Shown in pieces: positions 31,793 through 41,660 of a stretch of 64,000 nt of DNA (positions within the stretch are counted from its first letter, which is position 1; every line of letters starts with the position of its first letter). Made by a program: the position numbers and the translations under genes. The stretch lies in assembly GCA_000333855.2 (NCBI GenBank), contig CM007320.1, forward strand, positions 1,301,911 through 1,365,910. The letters are read 5' to 3'. The DNA is from Endotrypanum monterogeii (Eukaryota > Euglenozoa > Kinetoplastea > Trypanosomatida > Trypanosomatidae). The notes under the pieces are model-generated. The model saw only the letters and a program-made list of their open reading frames with translations, did no database searches and was not told where the DNA came from.

Positions 31793-32781
31793 CTGTGTGT
31801 GTATCTGTGTGCTCGTGTGTCTATGCCTTTCGGTGTGGAGTTTCAATGACGCAAAACGAAATGCTGGAGGAAGGTAGCGGAAGGAATGTCGACTCGCTTT
31901 AGATTTTCTTCTCAGCTCTATGGACCCCTTCCCTGGGCATTCATCAAACTCAGCAAGAGAAAGGGATCGCTCGTCTCACTCAGCAGGCAAGCCAGGAGAT
32001 GAGTGCGACTACGCGCGGAGCTTTCCCACAAAAGAAAAAAAATCAAGCCCGGGCAGTGAAAGGGTGGGCACAAGCAGATAATTACGATGCCAGGGGAAAA
32101 CGGCTAGTGTACGCAGATCTCCTCTCCTCCAGCGCAGCTTCTAGAAATGAGAACAAAGATTGATGTGAGTACGCCTCGTTAAGACACAGAACGACACCTA
32201 TCCAAGGGGGCACACCCAAGGATGGACAAAAAACAATCAAAGGGCTGAAGGAGGAAAGAGGGGAGGACAGGAGGGTGGGGGTGGGGGTAAAAATATTGCC
32301 CAAGGAGAGGGGAGCACATACTGTGCTAGCTGCACATTGAAAGGAGATTAACAAAAAGTGTCAGTTCTATTTGCCAGCTCATGGGTGCCTGCTTGCACTG
32401 ACGGTGCGGCCGACTTTGCTGCTACCCTCCTCAGCATTGAAACGTTTGGGAGATGCAAAGCAACCAGCGACGTAACAGTATGCATTAGTGATAACTTTTT
32501 TTTCCTTTTTAAAAAGGATATATATATATATATATATCCTCCTTCACGTTAAATATCGGTTTCCCGTGCCACTTCACGACAGCAGCATCGTACAAGCAGA
32601 ATACCCGTGTCATGCAATGACACTCATCACACCTATAGAGGAAACGAGAAAGCAGTGGGAGAGGGTCATGGCCGTGGAGGAAAAGTTGGAGACTATGTCT
32701 CGACGATACTTTGCTGGCACTCAGCATCACGTCGTCACCGCCTCCTTCCTTTTATTTTCTGGCCACCGCAGACACTTGCCC
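31666..32781. other. spacer upstream of bromodomain gene
   Basis: No gene is seen beyond the splice acceptor noted separately. It holds (GT)n at 31761-31790, an A run near 32032-32041, a G-rich stretch at 32270-32287 and (TA)n at 32517-32537. Confidence 0.5.
31692..31724 (-). promoter_or_regulatory. candidate trans-splice acceptor of bromodomain gene
   Basis: On the minus strand a nearly pure pyrimidine tract (CCCCTCTTCCTCTCCTTCTCC, 31704-31724) is followed by ATCTTGTGTAG; the AG sits at 31692-31693. This leaves a leader of about 26 bases before the ATG at 31665. It is the clearest spliced-leader addition site in the window. Confidence 0.6.
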
Positions 32782-33090
32782 TCAACGGAAATGTGTGGGG
32801 AAGCCGGGCTCGTCTTGTCTGTCCGCCGCCCGCACACGAAATCCTCGAAAATTCATTTGAGTGGCCCGTTGCTTGAGATTTGTGGCGATGGACTTCTGCC
32901 ACGGCGGGAGCGCCGTGTCTGGCACAAACACAACTCCCTCCGCGTTCTTTGCCTCGAAGGCATCGAGATGACGGCGGTTCTCAATCATCACACGGTCTTT
33001 GGTGACAGGCTTGTAGGGTTCCCGCCGGTTCAGCAAGAGCATGTGCTTGCTCGTGATCTTCGCCGCCTTGGCAAGTCGCTTGAGGCCCAT
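32782..33090 (-). CDS. small basic protein, possibly mitochondrial ribosomal
   Basis: The protein has 102 residues from the ATG at 33090. It begins MGLKRLAKAAKITSKHMLLLNRREPYKP, basic and amphipathic, with no acidic residue in the first 23 positions. The rest is rich in Arg, Lys and Asn (KDRVMIENRRHLDAFEAKN, PPWQKSIATNLKQRATQMNFRGFRVRAADR) and ends GFPTHFR. I do not recognise the family. Composition and size are those of small mitoribosomal or RNA-associated mitochondrial proteins. The frame is clean and codon use resembles the neighbours. Confidence 0.7.
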   Translation of the reverse strand: MGLKRLAKAAKITSKHMLLLNRREPYKPVTKDRVMIENRRHLDAFEAKNAEGVVFVPDTALPPWQKSIATNLKQRATQMNFRGFRVRAADRQDEPGFPTHFR

Positions 33091-34623
33091 TCCGTTTTTT
33101 TTTTTGAAGTGTGTGTGTGTGTGGGGGGGGGGGGGTGCAGTGATGGCACTTGTTCTACCGTGGAAGGGTATTACAAATAAATGTTTGAGAGGATGTGCCT
33201 ACGTGTGTTTCTTTTTTTATTGCCTCCCTCAAACGATGTAAGCGAGGGTGAGCCTTTACACGACCGACAGAGTGGGCACCTGCACCGTTGGTTGGTGAAA
33301 AGGGGGAGTAAGAGGGGAGGGGGTGAGAAACGGTCTTTTGGAAGGAAGCTGACATTACTACTAGTACAGAATATCTATATATACATATACATATATATAT
33401 TTTTTCATTCGTCTGCTGAATGGACCGTGAAGCGATTTGGCGAGTGTGCCGCCTCACCTCGGTGGCTATGATGAAATGATCGAGGTAAGCCGAGCACAGA
33501 CTGTACATAGGCATACACAACACCGTAAGAGCATGCCGGCGCTACAACCGGAATTGGAGAGAACACCTACGACATGTATGTGGCTACTGATCCACTACCA
33601 CAACATATAAAGCCCAACGGTTGTGGTGATCGCGGGGTTTGGGGAGAAAAACGGTAGGAAGCCAAGGACTCTCCGATTTTGTAGGACTCCTTTGGCTTTA
33701 AACTTACCCATTGCCCTCATTCTATTTTTTTCTTTTTTTTTTTTGGAGGGGGGGAGGTTCGCTTCGGTTGGCTAGATACGTAGATAAATTCCCTAGAAAT
33801 AAAAGAACGAAACATCGGTCGACCACTGTCCACTGCCGACAGCGAGTGGTCTACCGATCCGGCACAGCGACCCGGTTGGACACGGGAATACGTGCCCGTC
33901 ACGAGGGAGAAGGAACGCGAGTTGTGGCGCGATGGTGGAGATGGCGTTAGAAATATTAAAGTTGGAGTCGGAGAAAAGATGAATAACACGAATAGACCAG
34001 ATGTGTCAAGACAGTTCACCCCCCCCTTTCTCACGCATTCCTGCCTTGCTTGCTCCCCTCCGTCTGCACGACCAGCGCGCTTGTAGTGGGGTCGATAATG
34101 AAGGGCTTGCACAAGTGCCAAATCTTTTGCTCTCGCTCTGTTATTGTCACTGCTCTAATGTGAAGATTGGCGGAGGAAAAAAAAACAAAAAAAAAGAGGG
34201 GGGGGGGCAGAGAGCCAACGCCCCCATATCTCGCCCCCCCCCCTCACACACAAATCTCCCTCTCCAGACAGCACGCGTACAAAAACACACGAAAGCACAT
34301 TCAGGAACACGTCTCATCGTTTCCTGTACCAACAACAACAAAAAAAGGAAGCCTCATATTTCATCACATTTTCCCTCAACCGCTTTTCTGTTGGCCTGCA
34401 TCGATCTCAGATTATGCCCGAAGACTCATATGTGTGCACGCGCGCGCACTCAGAGAGATGTAGAGGACCGATGGAGGGTGTGCATGCAAAAGGGGAGAGG
34501 AAGGAGTGAGGAAGGAGCCCTTCTGCGCAGGTTTTCAGTCGAAGGAAGTCCTTCAATGAGCCGACCCTAGGTTATCACAGAAGCGTTACACCGCTCGGGG
34601 ATCGATGGCAGCCTCTACTCTTG
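33091..34623. other. spacer of 1.5 kb
   Basis: No gene is seen. It contains (GT)n running into a G run at 33112-33135, a TA-rich stretch at 33371-33400, T runs at 33725-33745, G runs at 33746-33757 and 34198-34207, and C runs near 34019-34026 and 34234-34242. Confidence 0.5.
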
Positions 34624-34998
34624 TTATTGTGTTGCAGTTACCACAGCCGTCGTTGCTGTCGGCGGCTTCACGAGAGAGCGACTAGATCCACGGCCGATGC
34701 ACATGGCTGTAAAGAAAACTGCTGGTAAACCAAGGAGGTGAAGAAGCATCATGTCGGTTGATGGAAAGCAGCTGAACGGGTGCTTCACCACGTAACGAGT
34801 CTCCTCCCCGAGGCGAGCTATGCGATACTTGAAAAGCTTTGACTGAAGCAGCAAGAAGTCAGAACTGAGCATACTAGCCAAATCTGTGTTCTCGGCCTTG
34901 GAGGCTGCCAACGTCTCATGAAAGGGCTTCGCCTGCCCAGGCTCCTTAAGAAAGGCGCTCACAGCGCGTCGCATCAAGGACGATGAGTGACGCAACAT
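34624..34998 (-). CDS. small membrane protein of unknown function, probably mitochondrial
   Basis: The protein has 124 residues from the ATG at 34998; the in-frame codons upstream lack another ATG close by. The start MLRHSSSLMRRAVSAFLKEPGQ looks like a mitochondrial presequence. A central KLFKYRIARLGEETRYVVKHPFSCFP segment precedes one hydrophobic stretch at about 82-101 (MMLLHLLGLPAVFFTAMCIG), followed by a short Ser/Thr/Val tail. I do not recognise the family; a subunit of a mitochondrial membrane complex is possible but unproven. Confidence 0.65.
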   Translation of the reverse strand: MLRHSSSLMRRAVSAFLKEPGQAKPFHETLAASKAENTDLASMLSSDFLLLQSKLFKYRIARLGEETRYVVKHPFSCFPSTDMMLLHLLGLPAVFFTAMCIGRGSSRSLVKPPTATTAVVTATQ

Positions 34999-35958
34999 TG
35001 TTTCCGTGTACGTTCGCTCCTCGCCTTTGTTTCTATAATAAGCGGGCACTGCCAGATTCGTTCCCTCGGTGCTGATGGTGTGTACTACCTCTGGACACGC
35101 AGGTAAAGAGAGGGAAGTGAATAAAGAAAGAAGAGAGAATACATGATAAGAAAATTCATTTTTGAGTGTGTGTGTGTGTGTGTGTTCAGCAGAGTAGCAG
35201 CATGTCGGAAGATGGAGAGAGACAGGAGGAAAGGCAAGGTAACAAGTCGAGAAGAAAGTTAGGGAGCAGTGGAATTGAGAAGAATATCTGACTAAGAATT
35301 GCTCAGGGGAGCCAAATGAGGAGAATGAGAGGGAAGAAGGGAGCAGGTCACTTTCTTCTCAACCCCTCCGTGTTTACCGAGCAGGCCCCCCCACTCACCC
35401 ACACACACACACACGCTTACACGCCTACACAGCACGTCGTCATTGATGCTTCCTGTTCTTGTGAAAGAAAATACGCAAGTGCCTCCTCCTCATTTCTGCT
35501 TGTGAGGAAGTGAGGGGTGCGCGCGCGTGTGTGTAAGTGTTTTCTGACTGTTGAGCAACAACGAAATTTGAGAGTAGAGTGTCGCTGAAATTTTCTCTGT
35601 ATAAAAAAGGGGAAATGAACAAACAAAATCAAAAAAAAACGTAACATCGTACGGATTGTCGTTGAGCCGGAGAAACCGCATCTGCACGAGTGTACCGAGC
35701 GGCCCCACCACTCACGTGCCCATGAACACGCCCCCCTTCTCCCTCCTGCATACCCCCTCTACTTTCTACCCACGCACGTTGACCAAAAGCGAAAGGTTGG
35801 CTTCAGAAAAAAAAAGGGGGCACGCAGAGGTAACTTCACTGGCGCTTCTCACCGCTGCATATGTACGAGCTTGCGGAGGCACCTCTTGACACCAACAGAA
35901 AGAAGGGTGTGAAGAAGGCCACAATCGGACCTGTTCACGTCTGCTGCTTCGTTTACGC
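34999..35958. other. spacer between small membrane protein and eL29 array
   Basis: No gene is seen. It contains (TG)n at about 35165-35184, a (CA)n stretch at 35397-35414 and a short GCGCGCG run near 35519-35527. Confidence 0.5.
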
Positions 35959-36171
35959 TCAGTTCTTCGCAGCAAACGCAGCGATGCGCTCGCGGCGTGC
36001 CTTCAGCGCGGCCTTCTGGTTGTGCTTGCGCACACGGCGAGCGTTCACCAACGCAGGAAGCCAGCTACCACGCTTGGAGTTATGGAGAAACAAGGGCATG
36101 GGGCCCTTGATCCCATTGCGGTGGTTCTTCCTCGACTGGTTGTGGTTGGTGTGGTTCTTCGACTTGGCCAT
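35959..36171 (-). CDS. RPL29: 60S ribosomal protein eL29, copy 1 (last in transcription order)
   Basis: The protein has 70 residues: MAKSKNHTNHNQSRKNHRNG, then IKGPMPLFLHNSKRG and a basic tail ending AAFAAKN. The N-terminus AKSKNHTxHNQxxKxHRNGIK is the near-invariant signature of eukaryotic eL29. The ATG at 36171 is chosen because the signature begins there; the in-frame upstream extension is not conserved. It is one of three tandem copies. Its upstream flank is almost identical to that of copy 2 for about 120 bases. It differs from copy 3 by one synonymous Ile codon near the end. Confidence 0.96.
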   Translation of the reverse strand: MAKSKNHTNHNQSRKNHRNGIKGPMPLFLHNSKRGSWLPALVNARRVRKHNQKAALKARRERIAAFAAKN

Positions 36172-36396
36172 CGTGAATGAGCTGAGTCCGTGTAGAAACT
36201 GAGAGATTATGAATTCATGGGTTGGTGTCAACGAGATGAGAAATAGTTGGATCAATGTACACACATATAATGTATATATATATATATATATATATAGTGT
36301 GTGTGTGTGTACTATATACTACACTAGTACGTTACGTACGTAAGTATGTACGTAGTGGGTGGGGACGGGGGGGGTACGGGGTAAGTACGTAACGTA
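36172..36396. repeat. eL29 inter-copy spacer with TA-TG microsatellite
   Basis: The first 100 or so bases upstream of copy 1 repeat those upstream of copy 2 (36593-36694). Then follow (TA)n at 36273-36297, (TG)n at 36297-36310, and a stretch rich in GTACGTA words (36328-36396) that runs into the gap. Confidence 0.75.
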
Positions 36397-36406
36397 NNNN
36401 NNNNNN
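36397..36406. other. assembly gap (10 N) inside eL29 array
   Basis: Exactly ten N's, probably a placeholder of unknown length, interrupt the 3' end of eL29 copy 2. More copies may be hidden here. Confidence 0.95.
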
Positions 36407-36592
36407 GCGCTCGCGGCGTGCCTTCAGCGCGGCCTTCTGGTTGTGCTTGCGCACACGGCGAGCGTTCACCAACGCAGGAAGCCAGCTACCACGCTTGGAG
36501 TTATGGAGAAACAAGGGCATGGGGCCCTTGATCCCATTGCGGTGGTTCTTCCTCGACTGGTTGTGGTTGGTGTGGTTCTTCGACTTGGCCAT
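36407..36592 (-). CDS. RPL29: 60S ribosomal protein eL29, copy 2 (3' end lost in gap)
   Basis: The visible 62 codons from the ATG at 36592 encode the same protein as the other copies, up to ...KARRER. The last eight residues and the stop fall in the N gap at 36397-36406. The truncation is an assembly matter, not evidence of a pseudogene. Confidence 0.92.
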
Positions 36593-36683
36593 CGTGAATG
36601 AGCTGAGTCCGTGTAGAAACTGAGAGATTATGAATTCATGGGTTGGTGTCAACGAGATGAGAAATAGTTGGATCAATGTACAC

Positions 36684-36717
<34 letters not shown>

Positions 36718-37814
36718 GTGTGTGTGTGTGTACATGTATACACCATGTACGTTCAAGTATGCATGTGGAGCGGGGGGGGGGGTCAAGAATTCACAGAAGT
36801 GCGGCAACGATTGCAGCACATGCCGATGTAGAAGCCAGGAGAGAGGAGACACAGAAATGAGCGTGGGAGCAGAAATGATAGAAGAGCGAGAGTGGAAGGT
36901 GGGTAGGGGTATTTTTTTCATAACTTTAGTCGACCCGCGTACGCGAGCATTACAGTGTGTCGACCCATGGCGTAGCCAGCCACTAGGGAGGGCTGGAAAT
37001 GGAGGCTCGTAGCACGGCGGTATTGCCTTGTTGCTTTTCTTTTGATCAACTAAAAAAAAACAACCTCATAATTCGCGTGTGCGGGAGGGGTGGAGTAAGG
37101 GGGGGGGGCATGGCTGGGCGGGATGGGGGAAAGCGAAAAACGACCATTCGCTCTGCTCCTGACGTATTTCTTCTGTTCCCCTGATGTTTTCTGAGCCTTT
37201 CAGACCTAAGAAATGACAAACACAGAAATGGAAGGAAAAAAAGGGGGAAAGAAAGGAGCACCGTTTGACACACACACACACACACATGTACACACGGGGG
37301 AGGGGGGGAGCATATCTACGGAGTACAACAACAACAGCAGGAAAGACGAGAAGGAAGAGTCATACGGAGGAAGGAGGGGGTGGGGAGGAGTTCACTTCCC
37401 CACTCCTTTCGACTTCATAGTTCGTTATTGTTCTGTTGTGTCTGCACTTGACACCGATAGCACAACTACCGTCGCGTCAGACGAGTCATCGAGAGCACCC
37501 GAGGACAAAGCCGACACTGAGAAGGGGGGTAGTGAAAGGGGCAGCTCAAAAGGCAGATATGCACACAGGTAGACATGCATATACACCACAGACACCGCTT
37601 CGTGTGCAGTGGTGTGGTACAGTGATGCGATCCATTGACTCTACCAACCACGTCCCTTATCTCTCCCCCCCTCCTGCCTTGTGATTCAAATACTCAGGCT
37701 AACCAAGACACGAGATGGGTGAAAGAAAAGAGGCTAGTAGAAGAGGGCAATGAGACTGTGCGGGTAACTTCACCGCCACACTCTGCTTCCCCCTGGCGGC
37801 CCTTCCGCATTCGC
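36593..37814. other. spacer between eL29 copies 2 and 3
   Basis: No gene is seen. The part next to copy 2 duplicates the copy 1 flank. It contains (TA)n at 36691-36717, (GT)n at 36717-36731, G runs at 36771-36782 and 37099-37108, and (CA)n at 37269-37286. The sequence adjoining copy 3 differs, so the duplicated unit is not the whole spacer. Confidence 0.55.
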
Positions 37815-38027
37815 TCAGTTCTTCGCAGCAAACGCAGCAATGCGCTCGCGGCGTGCCTTCAGCGCGGCCTTCTGGTTGTGCTTGCGCACACGGCGAGCGT
37901 TCACCAACGCAGGAAGCCAGCTACCACGCTTGGAGTTATGGAGAAACAAGGGCATGGGGCCCTTGATCCCATTGCGGTGGTTCTTCCTCGACTGGTTGTG
38001 GTTGGTGTGGTTCTTCGACTTGGCCAT
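37815..38027 (-). CDS. RPL29: 60S ribosomal protein eL29, copy 3 (first in transcription order)
   Basis: A complete 70-residue eL29, identical in protein sequence to copy 1. Homology to copy 1 starts exactly at the ATG and stops about 7 bases past the stop codon: the 5' leader here is unrelated to that of copies 1 and 2. On the coding strand a run of 14 T's lies 61-74 bases upstream (38088-38101), a likely splicing tract. Different leaders on identical proteins may allow different expression. Confidence 0.95.
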   Translation of the reverse strand: MAKSKNHTNHNQSRKNHRNGIKGPMPLFLHNSKRGSWLPALVNARRVRKHNQKAALKARRERIAAFAAKN

Positions 38028-38882
38028 GGCTACAGACTAGCGCCTACGTGTAGGAAGGTGTGTGTGTGTGGCTGGAATTAGAGCCTCAAAAAAAAAAAAA
38101 ACGTTTTTGAAACGCAGAAATCATACGTGTATTTGATGATGGGAAAGAAACAGAAATATAAGCGTAGTACGCATGACAACACCGACACCGATAGCACACG
38201 TGTATGTGCGTGCGTGTATGTGTATCACGAAGAGAGGAGATAATAGACGAGAATTCCACGATGGAGTGATACCATTGGTGAAAAAAAGACGTAGACGGAA
38301 ATGTGAAACCAAAGTATAAACCCGGCGCCAAAAAAAAAAAGGCGTAATACATGAGGGAGGGGGAAGGAGATACATGAGCCGTGGCAGGCACATCCTTTTG
38401 TGTTGAAAGTTTTCATATCCATCAACTCTGGCCCAGATAGAAAGCACAGACGACCAGAGTCCATCTAGCGGCTCCCCCCGCCTCCCTGATAGTTGCGCCG
38501 CGCATATGCACGTTTGTTTTTGGGGGCACATGGTTTTCCTTTGACAATCTCTTCCTCTGTTTGTACTCTTGAAGATAGTGGGGCGATACTACACTGTAAC
38601 ATCCAAGACAGTTGCTGCCTACCGACGGACTTTTGTAAAGAGGAGTAGCGTGGGGATGGAGAAGACACGGGGTACGGGGACAGGCGCACTCAAGGAGAGT
38701 ACGCGATACAGAAGATCAGTCCTTAAAGAAAGAAGCCAAGGAATATCGATACTTGACAGCTCATCAAAGCGATGACATTGATAGCCGGGAACCACAAACA
38801 CACCAAGGCGCTATTGTGAAGCCGACTACAGAGGGATGGCGCACGATACCACGACTGAATGGAATTGTGTTGCTGTCCTGCA
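38028..38882. other. spacer upstream of eL29 array
   Basis: No gene is seen. It contains (GT)n at about 38058-38071, an A14 run at 38088-38101 (T-rich on the coding strand) and an A run at 38329-38340. Confidence 0.5.
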
Positions 38883-39803
38883 TCAGTGTTGCTCTAGTGA
38901 CTTGAGACTCTTACGTTTTGCCATGAAGTCGACGGCGGTCGTGAGGAAGGGGCGCAGTCGATACCCAAGGACCCCTGCAGTCGTCATAATTACTTCCGCA
39001 TCGTTGTGCAAGACGCCATTCATGCACTGATGAGCACACACAGTCGGCGAAACGCCGCGGCGCTGATTGCCTACGAGGGGCCTTCCGTCGTTTGTTAGCA
39101 CGCGACTGTGAAAGTCTGTATCCACATACCCAGGGCAGCAGATGGTGATGCGCACAGCGGTTTCCCCACGCAGCGCATTCATGAAACCCTGTATGGCGTG
39201 CTTTGACGCGGTGTAAGCGCTCCTAAGTATCGAGGGCAGCACGCCGGCAAGAGAAGAGATGACAACGATTCGACAGGGCGAGATCGACGAGTGATTCTGT
39301 GTAAGCAGTGGCAGAAAGATCTGCAGTAGGCGCACGTTCGCGAAGTAGTTGATGTTCATCATGTCGTGGCATATTTGTTGGTAGGCAGGCTCCGCCGTGA
39401 AGGGTGCGATGGCACCAGCCCCGGCGTTGAGAACCAAGTACTTGAGAGGTGGGGATACACTGTTCCCGGTGCTCTTATAGAGACGAGCGTACTCACTGCG
39501 CACGCGATCGGTGCCCTCGACATTACTTATGTCGGCTCGGATGTATTCCACTCGCGGTGCGCCAGCCTCTTTGCACGTCTGTGCCGCCTCTTTCAGTGCC
39601 GATTCGTTTCGGCCGACTAGCACGATCTCGCAGTGAGCACGTGCAAATATTTTGGAGAGCTCCAGTCCCAACCCCGCGTTGCCACCAGTGATAAGGGCCA
39701 CAGCGCCTGCTTCCAGTCGCTGTCGGTTGATTCTGCGGTACACACAACGGCTGAGGATCACTGCCGCGAGCGACAGAAGAGCAGCAAAACTGATGCGAAT
39801 CAT
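38883..39803 (-). CDS. short-chain dehydrogenase/reductase with N-terminal membrane anchor
   Basis: The protein has 306 residues from the ATG at 39803. A hydrophobic anchor (ISFAALLSLAAVILSRCVY, about 3-22) is followed by a classical SDR domain: ALITGGNAGLG (cofactor loop TGxxxGxG, about 36-46), LVGRN, YIRADIS, LNAGAGA near 124, VVISSLAGVLPS with the catalytic Ser near 183, and YTASK with Tyr and Lys near 196 and 200. All catalytic residues are present. The N-terminal anchor, the Arg after the second strand (VGRN, favouring NADPH) and the size resemble 11beta-HSD1/DHRS7-type enzymes of the ER or lipid droplets. The substrate, a lipid, steroid or retinoid-like carbonyl, cannot be named. The leader just before the ATG is a (CAA)n run. 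Confidence 0.9.
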   Translation of the reverse strand: MIRISFAALLSLAAVILSRCVYRRINRQRLEAGAVALITGGNAGLGLELSKIFARAHCEIVLVGRNESALKEAAQTCKEAGAPRVEYIRADISNVEGTDRVRSEYARLYKSTGNSVSPPLKYLVLNAGAGAIAPFTAEPAYQQICHDMMNINYFANVRLLQIFLPLLTQNHSSISPCRIVVISSLAGVLPSILRSAYTASKHAIQGFMNALRGETAVRITICCPGYVDTDFHSRVLTNDGRPLVGNQRRGVSPTVCAHQCMNGVLHNDAEVIMTTAGVLGYRLRPFLTTAVDFMAKRKSLKSLEQH

Positions 39804-40613
39804 ATTTTTGTTGTTGTTGTTGTTTTGCGATCTCGACGAGCACAACACAATCGTTTCGTTATGAAATGATGACGTTGAGAGCCTGCAATCTTTTTCCTAC
39901 CACGGGCACATAAACTGATTAGTCGAGGCGAGGTGAAGCGAGATGAGAAGTGGAACGCCGACGTAGGGTGTAGAGGGCAGACGCTGACGACGATAGGGGA
40001 AAAAAGAAACGGTGAATACGGAAGAGATAATAGTGAGAACCCTAGAAGGCGACTCCACACAGAGCAAGCGATACTCGAGGCATAAATTCCTTCCAATGAG
40101 TGGGTGCGGGACAGCACATGCTCATGGCTCGTCGCTTGTCGGAGTCCACGACCTCTGCCGCTGTGCAACGAGCCTCACAGAGGCGAGGTAATGAGGTGGA
40201 GAAATGAGGTGGTGGTGATCTTGAAGGTCCAGGCATCCATAGCCGATCACCCTCGCACATGCGCACATCCACAAAATGGACGAGGTCCCTCCCCCAACTC
40301 TCCCTCCTTCCCACGAAAAGAGAAACATCAAAATGACGCATGGAAAGCCAGCGAAATAGAAACACACGTCTAAGAAAACCACGTACATGCAGACAACAGA
40401 AGCATTGACACAAGCCGGCGATACAGTGTTGAACATCACTTGTCAATTGAAAAAAAAAATGGGGGGCGAACATGGAGACAGGTAGACGGGGGGTGGGGTG
40501 AAGCTCCCGTGGAAGCAGCAAGGGAAAAAAAGAGACCGATACGCCCCTTGGAATGATAGATGATAACCACAGCGCCGCACCTTAACCTAGCCGCTTTTCG
40601 TGTTCATGGTGTG
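39804..40613. other. spacer between SDR and VPS26 genes
   Basis: No gene is seen. Next to the SDR gene is a (TTG)n run on the plus strand (39809-39825), which becomes a (CAA)n 5' leader in the transcript. Confidence 0.5.
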
Positions 40614-41660
40614 TCAAGCAAAGGTGACGACTGAGTCTGAACCGGCCAAGGTAACTGGACGTTCCTGCCCTGTGCGCCGGTACAATTGGATCTCCTGGTG
40701 TTTGAAGTACCTCTTTCCGCCTCGACTCACCAATACCAAGTTGAGGAAGTAGCGCACACTGAAAATATTTTCCACACTGTACGTGGGCGTCAGGCGTGGC
40801 ACTGACTTGAGGTAAAGACGAATGGGGATCACCTCTTCGACGATTGGAGTTCCATCCATTATCTCAAATTTCTGCAGTGTTTCTGATTTCATTGTTTCCT
40901 CTGGCTGACCAGGTGACAGGAATTCTTTGCGCACGAGCCCCACTTCACCATACGCGATCTCCATGTCCGCTACCCTGTACGCCACCGTCCCTAAGACTCT
41001 TTCTGCCATGTGAAACGTTGTCTTGTTGTAGCGAAACTCAATGTGAAGAAGATTGTCGACACCGACATTCATGGCAATGGACTCTGGACCAAAACACGTC
41101 TCGCGGAAGTAGTTCATGTGCGTTGACGCATCAGGCTGCGAGGCGCTCAACGCCGTGTCAACGCGATGAACCCATACCTCTTCCTTCACGCTTGGACTCT
41201 TGATTCGCTGCTTCACCGTCGCTTCTACAAAGTACTCAACTTTGGCGTAGAGGCCATGATATGATTCATGCTCCTTCGGGGCGGAAAAGACAAACTCGAA
41301 CGGTGTCGGCTGTTTCACTTTGTCAGGCTCGAATTGGCGTTCCTGCCTGAGAAAAACCACACGCGACTCCTCATCACGAAATGTGCTAACGACACCGATC
41401 AGCTCGACCACTAAACCCTGATGTGAATAGGAGGATCCGCTGGGCGTCAGCATCACACATCCCTTGATGGGTTCCTTCCACGAGTAGAGTGGAAAGCGCC
41501 TACTTACATTATTGTAGATGTCCACTACTTTGATTTTGTCTTCATCCGTTTTGCCTTCTAAGATGATATTGAGCTCACAGCCGTCAATGCTTCGCAGAAG
41601 TCGACCAAATAAAGAAAGGGACTGCTGTTCCTTCTCTGGCGGGGGTCGGTCGCGGAGCAT
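40614..41660 (-). CDS. VPS26: retromer subunit VPS26
   Basis: The protein has 348 residues from the ATG at 41660 (MLRDRPPPEKEQQSL); the in-frame codon at 41675 is TTG and is not used. The body is an arrestin-like double beta-sandwich. Diagnostic VPS26 segments are FEFVFSAPKEHESYHGLYAKVEYFVEATVKQR in the first half and MNVGVDNLLHIEFRYNKTTFHMAERVLGTV, ETLQKFEIMDGTPIVEEVIPIRLYLKSV, and FSVRYFLNLVLVSRGGKRYFKHQEIQLYRR in the second. Length is close to the usual 300-360. With VPS35 and VPS29 it forms the retromer coat that recycles receptors from endosomes to the Golgi or plasma membrane. The VPS26C/DSCR3 paralogue is less likely because the C-terminal motifs match VPS26A/B best. Confidence 0.92.
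   Translation of the reverse strand: MLRDRPPPEKEQQSLSLFGRLLRSIDGCELNIILEGKTDEDKIKVVDIYNNVSRRFPLYSWKEPIKGCVMLTPSGSSYSHQGLVVELIGVVSTFRDEESRVVFLRQERQFEPDKVKQPTPFEFVFSAPKEHESYHGLYAKVEYFVEATVKQRIKSPSVKEEVWVHRVDTALSASQPDASTHMNYFRETCFGPESIAMNVGVDNLLHIEFRYNKTTFHMAERVLGTVAYRVADMEIAYGEVGLVRKEFLSPGQPEETMKSETLQKFEIMDGTPIVEEVIPIRLYLKSVPRLTPTYSVENIFSVRYFLNLVLVSRGGKRYFKHQEIQLYRRTGQERPVTLAGSDSVVTFA

Noticed and set aside
38465..38689. 74-codon minus-strand frame ending in a basic Gly-rich tail
   Set aside because: Its first in-frame codon is GTG, no good ATG exists, and no family resemblance is visible.
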